DNA of 64,000 bases from Morganella morganii (GTDB taxonomy: Bacteria; Pseudomonadota; Gammaproteobacteria; Enterobacterales; Enterobacteriaceae). The DNA is taken from contig NZ_CP066129.1 in the NCBI RefSeq assembly GCF_019242955.1, positions 2,790,001-2,854,000 of the forward strand. The letters are read 5' to 3'. The notes under the pieces are model-generated. The model saw only the letters and a list, made by a program, of their open reading frames with translations, had not been told where the DNA came from and did no database searches. This document shows, one piece after another, positions 1 through 8,592 of this stretch. Both the position numbers and the translations under genes were made by a program. The first letter of the stretch is position 1. Each line of letters starts with the position of its first letter.

Positions 1-924
1 AATATTGTCCCGGTTCCGGAAAAAACAGGCCAGGTTATCGGGCTGGGCGTCGGCTCCACTATCGCCGGAACCACGGATACCACAAAAGAAGATCGCGAAG
101 CGACCGATCCGTCTGAGATGACCGACATTGAGTATGTGTGTCAGCAGACCAACTATGACACCGCACTGACCTACCAGAAACTGGATCTGTGGGCGAAGTT
201 CAAAGATTTTCAGCTGCGTATCCGTAATGCCATTATCCGCCGTCAGGCGCTTGACCGCATCATGATTGGCTTTAACGGTACACACCGTGCCAAAAAATCC
301 GACCGTACTGCAAACAAAATGCTGGAAGACGTCAATATCGGCTGGCTGCAAAAGGTCCGCACCGATGCAGAAGCGCATGTAATCAGTGATGTCAGAGACG
401 ATGCCGGTAACGTGATTTCCGCCGTGATCCGCGTAGGTAAAGGCGGTGATTTCAATAACCTTGATGCACTCGTGATGAGCGCCGTTGATGAGGTTATCGA
501 CGAAGAGTACCGCGATGACACTGAACTGGTGGTTATCTGCGGGCGCAAACTGTTATCCGACAAATATTTCCCGCTGGTCAATAAAGAGCAGGAAAACAGT
601 GAAAAACTGGCCGCTGACCTGATTATCAGCCAGAAACGCATCGGCGGGTTACAGGCCGTGCGTGCGCCGTACTTCCCGGAAAACGCCCTGTTTATCACCC
701 GTCTGGATAACCTGTCTATTTACTGGCAGAGCGAAACCCGCCGCCGCCACATCATCGACAACCCGAAACGTGACCGGATTGAGAACTACGAATCCGTCAA
801 TGAGGCCTATGTTGTTGAGGATTATCGCGGTACCGCACTGATCGAAAACATTCAGATGCAGAACGGCACCCAAAAGCCGGACACGCCGGACACCGGTGAT
901 ACAGGCAAAGAGGGCGGCGAATAA
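1..924 (+). CDS. N: P2-like major capsid protein gpN, 5' end cut by window edge
   Basis: Major head protein of a P2-type phage, assembled on the scaffold and cleaved during head maturation. The reading frame is open from base 1, so the true start lies outside the window. About 307 residues are visible, against roughly 357 in P2. Recognisable P2 gpN blocks are LDLWAKFKDFQLRIRNAII, IMIGFNGTHRAKKSDRT, DNLSIYWQSETRRR and NYESVNEAYVVEDY. The stop overlaps the gpM start by one base. The identification is secure from sequence and gene order; the missing N-terminus is the only limit. Confidence 0.95.
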   Translation, partial: NIVPVPEKTGQVIGLGVGSTIAGTTDTTKEDREATDPSEMTDIEYVCQQTNYDTALTYQKLDLWAKFKDFQLRIRNAIIRRQALDRIMIGFNGTHRAKKSDRTANKMLEDVNIGWLQKVRTDAEAHVISDVRDDAGNVISAVIRVGKGGDFNNLDALVMSAVDEVIDEEYRDDTELVVICGRKLLSDKYFPLVNKEQENSEKLAADLIISQKRIGGLQAVRAPYFPENALFITRLDNLSIYWQSETRRRHIIDNPKRDRIENYESVNEAYVVEDYRGTALIENIQMQNGTQKPDTPDTGDTGKEGGE

Positions 925-1637
925 TGGGCGGCAGTATTTTCCGCCGTCATGTGATGCGGGTCAGTGCGCAGCAGGATGCACAGCAGCGCAACCCGCAGAC
1001 ACAGACCGGCACGGCTTACACACAGATGACACTGATGATGAACGCTGACCGCCGCAGGCTGAAGCGCATCCAGTCATTTGAGCGCAAAGCTGCTGTGAAG
1101 CGGGAAATGCTGCCGAATTACGCGCCGTGGGTCGGCGGCATTCTGGCTTCCGGCAGCGGGCAGCAGGACGATGTACTGATGCGCGTGATGCTCTGGCGGA
1201 TTGATGCCGGAGACTTTCACGGCGCACTGGATATTGCGGACTACGCCCTGCGCCACGGCCTGAAAATGCCGGAAAACCACACCCGGACAACCGGGTGTGC
1301 TATTGCGGAAGAAATCGCGGATATGGCGGAAAAGCTGTACGCCGCCAAAACCCCGGTACCGCTGGATGTGCTGACCCGGACCCTGAACCTGACCGGGGAA
1401 GAAGACATGCCGGATCAGGTCCGGGCAAATCTCCTGAAATGGCTGGGCTATGCACAGCGTGATGACGGGTATTTACAGCCTGCCACCTGTTCATGGTTAC
1501 GGGCACTTGAATTATATGACCGTGTCGGCGTTAAGCAGGATTTGCGCCAGCTGGAAAAGCTGATCGCAAAACAGCAGGAAGAACGCGACGCGGCACAACA
1601 GAACGAGCCACAGCGCCGGGGCGGCACAGCGGAGTAG
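924..1637 (+). CDS. M: P2-like terminase small (endonuclease) subunit gpM
   Basis: Terminase endonuclease subunit that cuts cos DNA during head packaging. It is 237 residues long, close to P2 gpM. It carries the P2 pattern of a basic N-terminus, then ALPWVGG-like and DDVLMRVMLWRIDAGDFHGALDIADYAL segments and a polar, glutamine-rich tail. The ATG shares one base with the gpN stop. A second ATG ten codons in (MRVSAQQ) is also possible and resembles P2's own MMRVSA. It lies between capsid and head completion genes, as in P2. Confidence 0.92.
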   Translation: MGGSIFRRHVMRVSAQQDAQQRNPQTQTGTAYTQMTLMMNADRRRLKRIQSFERKAAVKREMLPNYAPWVGGILASGSGQQDDVLMRVMLWRIDAGDFHGALDIADYALRHGLKMPENHTRTTGCAIAEEIADMAEKLYAAKTPVPLDVLTRTLNLTGEEDMPDQVRANLLKWLGYAQRDDGYLQPATCSWLRALELYDRVGVKQDLRQLEKLIAKQQEERDAAQQNEPQRRGGTAE

Positions 1638-1685
1638 CCGACCGGCTTATCCGCTGTCCACCGCCCACCTTTTACGGGGTAACCG

Positions 1686-2150
1686 ATGGACTTCACATCA
1701 GACAAAACAACAGACATACCGGACGAAACACTCAACAGCGGGGATTTTTTCCCGGATATCAGTCTGCGGAATTATCAGCAGTCCATGCTGACGGACGGCA
1801 AAGTGACCACAGAACGGTTACGGCACGCACTGGTCAACGCCATAACGGAAGTCAACTGCGAGCTGGCAGGCTGGAAACAGTCACAGATTGCCGCCGGGTT
1901 TGCCTCACTGGAGGCGGTACCGGCCGACCACATCAATAACGACAGTGAACTGATGCTGCTTTACCGCCGGGCGGTATACAGCGGGGCAAAAGCGACACTG
2001 ACTGAGCGTTACCGCGACACTGACACCACCGACAGCGGCGAAAAGAAAGCCGCCGCCCTGAGTGAAACGGTGGATGACCTGCACCGTGATATGCAGTGGG
2101 CTATCCAGCGTATCAAAGGTGAATCGCACAACATCTGTGAACTGATATGA
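1686..2150 (+). CDS. L: P2-like head completion/stabilisation protein gpL
   Basis: Head completion protein that closes the filled capsid before tail joining. It has 154 residues, slightly shorter than P2 gpL. The central ELAGWKQSQIAAGFASLEAVPA and the C-terminal DLHRDMQWAIQRIKGES helix match the gpL family pattern. A 48-base gap separates it from gpM. Its stop overlaps the gpX start by four bases (ATGA), so the two are probably translationally coupled. Confidence 0.9.
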   Translation: MDFTSDKTTDIPDETLNSGDFFPDISLRNYQQSMLTDGKVTTERLRHALVNAITEVNCELAGWKQSQIAAGFASLEAVPADHINNDSELMLLYRRAVYSGAKATLTERYRDTDTTDSGEKKAAALSETVDDLHRDMQWAIQRIKGESHNICELI

Positions 2151-2350
2151 ACGTCTTTGCGTTACAGGGGGAAACCCTTGATGCCCTGTGCTTCCGGGTG
2201 CTCGGGCAGACGGCCGGTGTCGTTGAACGGACACTGGAACTGAACCCGGGGCTTGCCGGTCACGGTGCCGTGTTACCGCACGGGACACCGGTTGAGCTGC
2301 CGGATGTGGCGGAGCAGCCGCAAAAAACAATGATCCGGCTTTGGGATTAA
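2147..2350 (+). CDS. X: P2-like tail protein gpX (LysM-like)
   Basis: A small 67-residue tail protein. The segment from QGETLDALCFRVLG to the end (ELNPGLAGHGAVLPHGTPVELP) is the short LysM-like fold of the gpX family, thought to bind peptidoglycan at the tail tip or act in tail completion. It starts inside the end of gpL (ATGA overlap) and precedes the lysis genes, as in P2. Confidence 0.92.
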   Translation: MNVFALQGETLDALCFRVLGQTAGVVERTLELNPGLAGHGAVLPHGTPVELPDVAEQPQKTMIRLWD

Positions 2351-2376
2351 TAACACCTCCACAAAGGGGGATGGGT

Positions 2377-2688
2377 ATGAAAACGATGAAAGAACACTGG
2401 GCTGACATTCTCGACACACTCAAAAACGCCTGGCCGCAGCTGTCCGGCGTGGCGATAGCTATTTTCATCCGCTATGCGTGCCTGATTTATGATGGTGACA
2501 CCCGTAAAAACAAGTGGGCTGAATGCCTGCTGTGCGGTGCGCTGTCATGGGCGATTATCAGCGGCGCGGAGTTTATAGGTATTCCGAACGGTGCCAGCGG
2601 CATGATTGGCGGTGCGGTCGGGTTTTTAGGTGTTGAGAAGATACGCGACATTGCACACCGCATGATTAATAAACGACTGGGAGACTGA
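2377..2688 (+). CDS. Phage holin (lambda/HK97-like class)
   Basis: A predicted holin of 103 residues with three hydrophobic stretches (SGVAIAIFIRYACLIY, LLCGALSWAIISGAEFIGI, SGMIGGAVGFLGV) and a charged C-terminus. The start is set at the ATG at 2377 because a strong aaaggggg Shine-Dalgarno lies 6 bases upstream. The ATG at 2371 would sit directly on it. A dual start like those used by other holins is therefore possible, but that is inference. It opens the lysis cassette and is followed by the putative endolysin and spanins. Confidence 0.82.
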   Translation: MKTMKEHWADILDTLKNAWPQLSGVAIAIFIRYACLIYDGDTRKNKWAECLLCGALSWAIISGAEFIGIPNGASGMIGGAVGFLGVEKIRDIAHRMINKRLGD

Positions 2689-2691
2689 TTC

Positions 2692-3117
2692 ATGTCACGA
2701 GGTATCCGAAATAATAATCCGGGCAATATCCGGCACAGTAAATCGAAATGGCAGGGTTTGGCCGGTGTACAGACTGACAGTCAGTTTTGTACGTTTATTT
2801 CGCCTGAATATGGCCTCCGTGCCCTGATGAAACTGTTACGCACCTACTCAAAATACCAGGGAAAACCGGGGATGGGATGCGGAAAAATTGATACCGTGGA
2901 AGAGATTATCGAACGCTGGGCACCGGCTGCGGATAATAATCACACTGAAAACTATATTACCCGCGTCTGTAAAGAGACCGGCTTCCGCCGTGATGTCTGT
3001 TTAGATCTGCACGACAAAAACACCACTGTCGCGATGGCAAAGGCCATCATTCAGGTCGAAAATGCCTCACAACCATACGCCGATGCTGTATTTGAAAAGG
3101 CGTACGCACTGTTATGA
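2692..3117 (+). CDS. Putative phage endolysin (RNNNPGNI family lysozyme-like/structural protein)
   Basis: A 141-residue protein starting SRGIRNNNPGNIRHSK, a motif shared by a family of phage muralytic or virion-associated proteins. It contains further conserved-looking segments: FISPEYGLRALMKLLRTY, EEIIERWAPAADNNHTENYI and VAMAKAIIQVENA. Its place between holin and spanins, where P2 has gene K, argues that it is the endolysin. No classical E-x8-D-x5-T lysozyme triad is visible, so the catalytic class is uncertain. The stop overlaps the lysB start (ATGA). Confidence 0.75.
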   Translation: MSRGIRNNNPGNIRHSKSKWQGLAGVQTDSQFCTFISPEYGLRALMKLLRTYSKYQGKPGMGCGKIDTVEEIIERWAPAADNNHTENYITRVCKETGFRRDVCLDLHDKNTTVAMAKAIIQVENASQPYADAVFEKAYALL

Positions 3118-3662
3118 CCACCAAAGCCCGCATTATCACGCTGTTATTCAGCCTGCTGATTGCGGGCTTATTATCATTCAGCCTGAAGCATTACTACGAC
3201 AAAGCCGGACGGCTGGCCGGTGAAAACGCTGCGCTGAAAAAAGACCTCGACCGGCAGGCCGGGATTATCGCCGCGCAGTCATTTGAATTTAACCGCTTTA
3301 ACCGGATAGCGCAGGCGGCAACGCAGAATAACATCACGCAGCGTGCCGCCTCGGAGGAGCGCCAGATTGAATACCGCACCATTCTTAAAAACACGCCGAC
3401 CTGTGGTCTGCCTGTGCCTCACGCTGTTTCTGACGGCCTGCTCCGCGACACGCACCGTCTACGTGCCCGCACAATGCACCCCGCTTCCGGACTCGCTGAC
3501 AAAACCGGTGCCGCCGTCCCTGCCGCCCGGACTCTGACTTACTGCGAACTGCCGTTGTGGATTGATTTGCTGATCGCGGATCTGGATGAGGCAAACACGC
3601 AACTGGACGGCATCCGCGCCGCCGAAAAGGCAAGACAGCATGAACAAACTCAACAGCATTAA
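3114..3662 (+). CDS. lysB: LysB-like inner-membrane spanin (i-spanin)
   Basis: Inner-membrane spanin subunit. It has one N-terminal transmembrane segment (IITLLFSLLIAGLLSFSL) followed by a periplasmic coiled-coil-like region (AGRLAGENAALKKDLDRQAG and following). With LysC it would fuse inner and outer membranes at lysis. At 182 residues it is longer than P2 LysB (about 141). Its last codons overlap the gpR start at 3640. A complete outer-spanin gene lies inside it in another frame. Confidence 0.85.
   Translation: MTTKARIITLLFSLLIAGLLSFSLKHYYDKAGRLAGENAALKKDLDRQAGIIAAQSFEFNRFNRIAQAATQNNITQRAASEERQIEYRTILKNTPTCGLPVPHAVSDGLLRDTHRLRARTMHPASGLADKTGAAVPAARTLTYCELPLWIDLLIADLDEANTQLDGIRAAEKARQHEQTQQH
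3343..3537 (+). CDS. lysC: LysC-like outer-membrane spanin lipoprotein, embedded in lysB
   Basis: A 64-residue frame nested wholly inside lysB in a different reading frame. It has a basic N-terminus, a hydrophobic stretch VVCLCLTLFL and a lipobox ending LTAC, then a short proline-rich mature part (SATRTVYVPAQCTPLPDSL...PPSLPPG), typical of Rz1/LysC outer spanins. The exact start codon is uncertain; an earlier or later initiator would give a more usual signal length. Nesting is the known P2 arrangement. Confidence 0.82.
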   Translation: MPPRRSARLNTAPFLKTRRPVVCLCLTLFLTACSATRTVYVPAQCTPLPDSLTKPVPPSLPPGL

Positions 3663-4077
3663 AGACACCCTGTGCCGGAAGATTCCGTACCTGAAAGAGA
3701 ACCCGGAAAAACTGTATCTGTTCGTGGATGACGGCGGCATTTTTGCCACCAATGAACCGTCGCTCTCCTACGAATACATTTACAGCCTGAATATTATTCT
3801 TGAAGCCTTTCCCGGTGATCAGAATATTGTGTTTGCCGTGATGGTCGAATGGGTAAAACAGCACCAGCCGGATATTCTCGCCAACCCGGACAAACGCGCC
3901 AACGGTATACGCTTTGAGGCTGATATTCTCAACAGTCAGACCGCCAACATCAGCATTGACCTGAAGCTGACAGAGCGAATTATTGTTTCTGTACAGGACG
4001 GCGCGTATCGCGTTGAAGCGGTGCCGGAGCCGGAAAACCCGATGGACAGCTGGGAATACCTGAATGTCAGAAAATAG
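3640..4077 (+). CDS. R: P2-like tail completion protein gpR
   Basis: Tail completion protein, 145 residues from the chosen start MNKLNSIKDTLCRKIPYLKENP. This start is preferred over the upstream in-frame ATG at 3586 because the P2 family begins with this helix and an aaagg element sits about 9 bases ahead. The conserved GpR body follows (LYLFVDDGGIFATNEPSLSYEY and later QPDILANP). It overlaps lysB by 23 bases and gpS by 14 bases. Confidence 0.9.
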   Translation: MNKLNSIKDTLCRKIPYLKENPEKLYLFVDDGGIFATNEPSLSYEYIYSLNIILEAFPGDQNIVFAVMVEWVKQHQPDILANPDKRANGIRFEADILNSQTANISIDLKLTERIIVSVQDGAYRVEAVPEPENPMDSWEYLNVRK

Positions 4078-4681
4078 TCTTGATGCCCTGAATCATGAAC
4101 TCGCCGGGCTGCTGGCCCGGGTCAGTCCTGCCGAACGGAAAAAGCTGTCACGGGCGATTGTCCGTGATCTGCGCAAAAGCCATATAGCCCGCATCCGTGA
4201 ACAGAAAAACCCGGACGGCAGCGCCTATACCCGGCGTAAGGCACAATTTATTACCGTACAGCGGGAAATGCGTTTTATCTGGCGCGGGCGCGAACGGCGG
4301 CTGAAGAACTGGCAGCAGAACAAGCGTCTGATCACCGGCACTGACATTGATAAGAATGCGCAGCGCTCATTCCGCAAAGGTGATATTCAGCGGTTCACGG
4401 CCATTAAAAAAGACAGGATAAAAGTCAAAGGTAAAAGCAAACAGACCCGCATGTTTAAACGCCTGGCAACCGTCCGTTATATGCGCGTGTTCTCCAATGA
4501 AAACGAGGCGGCGATCTTCTTTGCCCCTGCCGCCGCTAACATTGCCGCAGTACACCAGTTCGGTCAGAAAGAACGGTTACGCAACCTTGATATTCAGTAT
4601 CCGCAGCGTGAACTGCTGGGCTTCTCGCCGGATGATGCCCGGCGGATTGAAGCGGCCATTATCGACTTCCTCGCATCCTGA
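4064..4681 (+). CDS. S: P2-like tail completion/virion morphogenesis protein gpS
   Basis: Member of the phage virion morphogenesis family, needed to finish the tail. Typical parts are the N-terminal LARVSPAERKKLSRAIVRDLRKSHIARI with the following NPDGSAYTRRK, and the C-terminal AAVHQFGQKERLR...YPQRELLGFSPDDARRIEAAIIDFL. At 205 residues it is longer than P2 gpS (about 150), with an extended basic middle. It overlaps gpR by 14 bases. The stop ends just before the V promoter motif. Confidence 0.88.
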   Translation: MSENSLDALNHELAGLLARVSPAERKKLSRAIVRDLRKSHIARIREQKNPDGSAYTRRKAQFITVQREMRFIWRGRERRLKNWQQNKRLITGTDIDKNAQRSFRKGDIQRFTAIKKDRIKVKGKSKQTRMFKRLATVRYMRVFSNENEAAIFFAPAAANIAAVHQFGQKERLRNLDIQYPQRELLGFSPDDARRIEAAIIDFLAS

Positions 4682-4707
4682 TGTTGTATCTGACGGACAT
4701 ACAACAC
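4682..4707 (+). promoter_or_regulatory. Late-promoter activator site (Ogr-type dyad) upstream of V
   Basis: The pattern TGTTGTA-N13-CAACAC, an inverted repeat (GTTG...CAAC), sits 44 bases before the V start in the only intergenic gap of this stretch. It also satisfies the published P2 Ogr pattern TGT-N12-ACA. The same pattern with the same spacer recurs ahead of FI (10231) and in a prophage remnant (60333). P2 has late promoters at exactly V and FI. The function is inferred from pattern and position. Confidence 0.75.
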
Positions 4708-4750
4708 GGAGCCGGTGCATTAATCCCCGGTTCGGTGGCAGGCTGTCCCC

Positions 4751-5389
4751 ATGAGCGCAAACACCCAAATCGCGGAACTCTTCCGCCTGATCAGAAATAT
4801 TATCCGAACCGGCGTTGTCACCGCTGTTAAGGCCGGTCGCGGCTGTCGTGTGCAGACCGGCGATCTGGAAACAGACTGGTTGCCGGTTGTGACACTGCGT
4901 GCCGGAACCGCCCGCAGCAGTTGGATGCCGTCTGTCGGTGAACAGGTGGTGATCCTCTCTGTCGGCGGCGAACTGACCACGGCGGTTGTGCTGCCGGGAA
5001 TTTTTTCTGATGAGCATAGCGAACCGACCACCTCACTGACGGCAAACCACGTTACCTACCCTGACGGCGCGGTTATCGAGTACGAACCGGAGACCGGCGC
5101 ACTGATTGCGACCGGCATCAAAACCGCATTAATTGAGGCCGGAGAAAGTATCACAGCGACCTCGCCGGTCGTGATTGTGAATGCCAGTGAAAATATCCGG
5201 TTTATCACCCCGACTGTTATCTGCTCTGACAACCTGACCTGCGCCACGCTGAACGTAATGAAAGGCGGCGAGATGACCGGCAGCTTTAAACACACTGGTG
5301 GGACATTCTCCTCAAACGGCGTGGTGATTGATAAACATAACCACGGCGGCGTAGAGCGCGGCGGAAGCCGGACGGATGGTCCGCAATGA
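4751..5389 (+). CDS. V: P2-like baseplate spike protein gpV
   Basis: Membrane-piercing central spike of the baseplate, 212 residues (P2: about 211). The N-terminal half is the OB-fold (LRAGTARSSWMPSVGEQVVILSVGGEL). The C-terminal half is the beta-helix needle, ending in VVIDKHNHGGVERG, whose H-x-H motif coordinates iron at the tip in known gpV structures. It is the first gene after the late promoter and overlaps gpW by four bases (ATGA). Confidence 0.95.
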   Translation: MSANTQIAELFRLIRNIIRTGVVTAVKAGRGCRVQTGDLETDWLPVVTLRAGTARSSWMPSVGEQVVILSVGGELTTAVVLPGIFSDEHSEPTTSLTANHVTYPDGAVIEYEPETGALIATGIKTALIEAGESITATSPVVIVNASENIRFITPTVICSDNLTCATLNVMKGGEMTGSFKHTGGTFSSNGVVIDKHNHGGVERGGSRTDGPQ

Positions 5390-5727
5390 AATATTACGGA
5401 TTTAACGCCCTGACCGGCAGCGGTATCACCGATATTGAGCATCTCCGCCAGTCGGTGCGCGACATTCTGATGACGCCGGTCGGTTCCCGTATTGCCCGGC
5501 GCACCTACGGAACCCTGCTGTTCCGCCTGACTGATCAGCCGGATAACAAAGCGCTGCGGCTGCAACTGATGTCTGCCTGCTATTCCGCCCTGCTGCGTTG
5601 GGAACCGCGGATTCAGATTCAGCAACTGACAATTTCGTCCCCGCAGCCGGGCAGCATTGTGATCGACCTGTCCGGGGTGTACGCCGGAACCGGCCAGCCG
5701 TTTTCATTTTCCGTGCCACTGAGGTAA
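5386..5727 (+). CDS. W: P2-like baseplate wedge protein gpW
   Basis: T4 gp25-like baseplate wedge subunit, 113 residues (P2: about 115). The segments HLRQSVRDILMTPVGSRIARRTYGTLLFRLTDQP and the later LLRWEPRIQIQQLTI are the standard gp25/W signature, including the EPRI turn. It is coupled to gpV by an ATGA overlap and is followed two bases later by gpJ. Confidence 0.95.
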   Translation: MKYYGFNALTGSGITDIEHLRQSVRDILMTPVGSRIARRTYGTLLFRLTDQPDNKALRLQLMSACYSALLRWEPRIQIQQLTISSPQPGSIVIDLSGVYAGTGQPFSFSVPLR

Positions 5728-5729
5728 TC

Positions 5730-6638
5730 ATGCCAACCATCGACATCAGCCAGTTACCGCCGCCGGACGTGCTCGAAACGTTAGATTTCGAACAGATTTT
5801 CACTGAGCGTAAAGCCGCACTGCTGGCCGCACTGCCGGAAGAACAGCGGGAGCCGGTCGCCCGTGTGCTGCAACTGGAATCCGAGCCGCTGACCAAGCTG
5901 TTACAGGAAAATGCCTACCGGGAATTACTGCTGCGCCAGCGCGTCAATGAAGCCGCCCGCGCCTGTATGGTGGCTTATGCCTACGGGGCAGATTTGGATC
6001 AGCTGGGCGCGAACAACAACGTGCCACGGCTGGTTATCCGGGAGGCTGACGACACCGTGATCCCGCCACTGCCGGCCGTTTATGAATCGGATTCTGATTT
6101 CCGGATGCGCATCCCGCAGGCGTTTGAAGGGATGAGTGTTGCCGGGCCGGTCGGCGCTTATGTTTTTCATGCACGCAGCGCTTCCGGGCTGGTAGCGGAT
6201 GCTTCGGCCATCAGTCCGGAGCCTGCCTGTGTGACCGTCAGTGTGCTGTCACGCGAGGGTGACGGCACCGCACCGGCGGAGCTGCTGACCCTCGTTGATA
6301 AGGCGCTGAATGATGAGAATGTGCGACCGGTGGCTGACCGCGTTACCGTGCAGTCCGTTGAAATTGTGAATTATACGGTTGAAGCCGTGCTGTATCTGTT
6401 CCCGACACCCGAATCCGAACCGATTGAGGCCGCAGCCCGTGAACAGATCGCCCGGTATGTGAAAGAGCAGCACCGCATCGGGCGTGATATCCGGCTGTCG
6501 GCCATTTACGCCGCCCTGCATGTTGAGGGGGTTCAGCGTGTTGAACTGAACAGCCCGGCAAAAGATATCGTGATCAGTAATACACAGGCGTCATTTTGTA
6601 CCGACGTGACCGTCACGGTCGGGGGTTCTGATGAGTAG
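5730..6638 (+). CDS. J: P2-like baseplate assembly protein gpJ
   Basis: Baseplate J family protein forming the outer wedge together with gpI, 302 residues, the same as P2. The start MPTIDISQLPPPDVLETLDFEQIF follows the gpW stop directly (taatcATG). An ATG 44 codons further upstream lies inside gpW and is rejected. Conserved blocks are YAYGADLDQLGANNNVPR and ESDSDFRMRIPQAFEGMSVAGPVGAY. It overlaps gpI by eight bases. Confidence 0.95.
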   Translation: MPTIDISQLPPPDVLETLDFEQIFTERKAALLAALPEEQREPVARVLQLESEPLTKLLQENAYRELLLRQRVNEAARACMVAYAYGADLDQLGANNNVPRLVIREADDTVIPPLPAVYESDSDFRMRIPQAFEGMSVAGPVGAYVFHARSASGLVADASAISPEPACVTVSVLSREGDGTAPAELLTLVDKALNDENVRPVADRVTVQSVEIVNYTVEAVLYLFPTPESEPIEAAAREQIARYVKEQHRIGRDIRLSAIYAALHVEGVQRVELNSPAKDIVISNTQASFCTDVTVTVGGSDE

Positions 6639-7239
6639 CCGCCTGCTGCCGACCGGTTCCAGCCCGCTGGAACTTGCTGCCGCCGAAGCCTGTGCAGAAA
6701 TCCAGCGCGTGCCGGTACCGATAAAAACCCTGATCAATCCTGATACCTGTCCGGTGCATCTGCTGCCGTATCTGGCGTGGGCGTGGTCGGTTGACCGCTG
6801 GGATGCTGACTGGCCGGAGCGGACAAAAAGGGACGTTATCCAATCCTCCATGTTCGTTCATAAACATAAGGGCACCATCGGGGCGCTGCGGCGTGTCGTG
6901 GAACCGCTGGGTTATCTGATCAGCGTTACTGAGTGGTGGAAAACCGGTGACCGGAACGGGACATTCCGCCTGACGGTAGGCGTGTCGGAAAGCGGTATCA
7001 CAGAAGAAACCTATTACGAACTTGAACGCCTGATATTCGACGCAAAACCCGTCAGCCGTCACCTGCTGGGGTTGTCTATCAACCTGAGTACATCCGGACA
7101 TTTTTACTGCGGTGCCGCCACCAATACCGGCGACACGCTGACTGTTTATCCGTATATCCCGGAAACCGTCCGGGTGGAAAGCGCAGACTATTTTGGCGCA
7201 GCCCTGATAACCATTGATAAAGTGAGAGTAAACCCATGA
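6631..7239 (+). CDS. I: P2-like tail/baseplate protein gpI
   Basis: Baseplate protein that connects wedge and tail fibre, 202 residues (P2: about 176). The family signature is clear: LLPTGSSPLELAAAEACAEI, then LPYLAWAWSVDRWDADWPE and HKHKGTIGALRRVVEPLGY. The longer C-terminus (SADYFGAALITIDKVRVNP) is an extension compared with P2. The stop overlaps the gpH start by four bases. Confidence 0.94.
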   Translation: MSSRLLPTGSSPLELAAAEACAEIQRVPVPIKTLINPDTCPVHLLPYLAWAWSVDRWDADWPERTKRDVIQSSMFVHKHKGTIGALRRVVEPLGYLISVTEWWKTGDRNGTFRLTVGVSESGITEETYYELERLIFDAKPVSRHLLGLSINLSTSGHFYCGAATNTGDTLTVYPYIPETVRVESADYFGAALITIDKVRVNP

Positions 7240-8588
7240 CAGCAAAGTATTTCGCTATCCTGACGAACTACGGCGCGGCACAGCTGGCGAATGCTGTCGC
7301 GCTGGGTACGCAGATGAATATTTCCGCTATGGCGGTCGGTGACGGCGGCGGCACGCTGCCGGTTCCTGACCCGGCACAGACAAAGTTAATCCGCGAAACC
7401 CGCCGGGCGGCAGTCAATCAGGTATCTATTGACGAGAAAAACCCGAATTTCATCATTGCCGAACAGGTGATCCCTGAAAATGAGGGCGGCTGGTTTATCC
7501 GTGAAATCGGCCTGTTTGATGATAACGGCGGTCTGATAGCGGTCGGCAACGCCCCGGAAACCTACAAGCCGAATTTACAGGAGGGATCTGGCCGAACACA
7601 GGTTATTCAGATGGTGCTGATGGTCAGCAGCACACAGGCTATCACCCTGAAAGTCGATCCGTCCGTGGTGCTGGCAACGCGGGAGTATGTGACAAAAAGT
7701 ATTGATGCCGCAATTCAGGCATCAGAGAAAAAAGCAGCCGAGACTTATGCAACAAAAAAATCGGTCACTGAGGGATTAAATAATAAATATGATAAAACCG
7801 GCGGTAGCATTACAGGGGTAGTACGAATTAAGTATGACGGACGGGGGCTGGTATTTGAGGCGCCGGAGAAAGATTCTGCGAATTACATGGAATTTATGGC
7901 CGGAGGAGACCGCATCGCCTATATCGGTTTTGGGTCGCAGGGAACAAACAGCCTTACTTTCGCAAATACAAAAACGAATGTCACTTTACGGGTAGAAGAA
8001 AAAGTAACGGTGAACGGAATTCCGGTAATGCTGGAATCTGACAAAACACCAATTGGTATTTTCGGAGAGTTTCCACACAGAGCAACACAACTACCGGCTA
8101 AGTGGTATTCGGTAAACGGAGATCGTTTTGATATTACATCACCGCAGGGGCAGGCGCTTAAATCACTTCCGGCGCAATTAAAATCAGACTGGGGAATATC
8201 TGAATCCGGAGGAAAAATAAACCTTCCGAATATTAAACAGTCTGACGGACGCACCCCATTTTTACGGCCTGTTAATGGTACCAGCCGGATCCCCGGAGCG
8301 GTTATCCGGGATGAAATGCGTAACCTGACGGGGGGCGTTTATTTCAGGCAGAGGGTATTTTCTTCCGGAGGTGGTTCACCGGAAATTATGTGGCCGCTGG
8401 GCGGGGCTAATGATGCAATAACCACACGGGAATACAGTACGACTGCGGGGGCGGTTGGCCTGCCACCAGGCGCAGAGCTTCAAAAAACAAATACAGTAGA
8501 ACTGAATGCCGCAAATCAGGTTCCAACCGGGCCGGAATTCAAACCGCTCGATATCGGTATAACTCTCGCAATTTACTTAGGAGTGTAA
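7236..8588 (+). CDS. H: P2-like tail fibre protein gpH (shortened)
   Basis: Receptor-binding tail fibre, 450 residues, clearly shorter than P2 gpH (about 669). The first ~155 residues are the conserved attachment domain (MTAKYFAILTNYGAAQLANA, NEGGWFIREIGLFDDNGGLIAVGNAPETYKP). After a helical stretch (EKKAAETYATKKSVTEGLNNK) the sequence becomes phage-specific. A collar-like region with PNIKQSDGRTPFLRP lies near residues 325-345. The 3' half shows different base usage (more AT, more runs of A), consistent with exchange of the host-range half. Confidence 0.92.
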   Translation: MTAKYFAILTNYGAAQLANAVALGTQMNISAMAVGDGGGTLPVPDPAQTKLIRETRRAAVNQVSIDEKNPNFIIAEQVIPENEGGWFIREIGLFDDNGGLIAVGNAPETYKPNLQEGSGRTQVIQMVLMVSSTQAITLKVDPSVVLATREYVTKSIDAAIQASEKKAAETYATKKSVTEGLNNKYDKTGGSITGVVRIKYDGRGLVFEAPEKDSANYMEFMAGGDRIAYIGFGSQGTNSLTFANTKTNVTLRVEEKVTVNGIPVMLESDKTPIGIFGEFPHRATQLPAKWYSVNGDRFDITSPQGQALKSLPAQLKSDWGISESGGKINLPNIKQSDGRTPFLRPVNGTSRIPGAVIRDEMRNLTGGVYFRQRVFSSGGGSPEIMWPLGGANDAITTREYSTTAGAVGLPPGAELQKTNTVELNAANQVPTGPEFKPLDIGITLAIYLGV

Positions 8589-8592
8589 TCAG

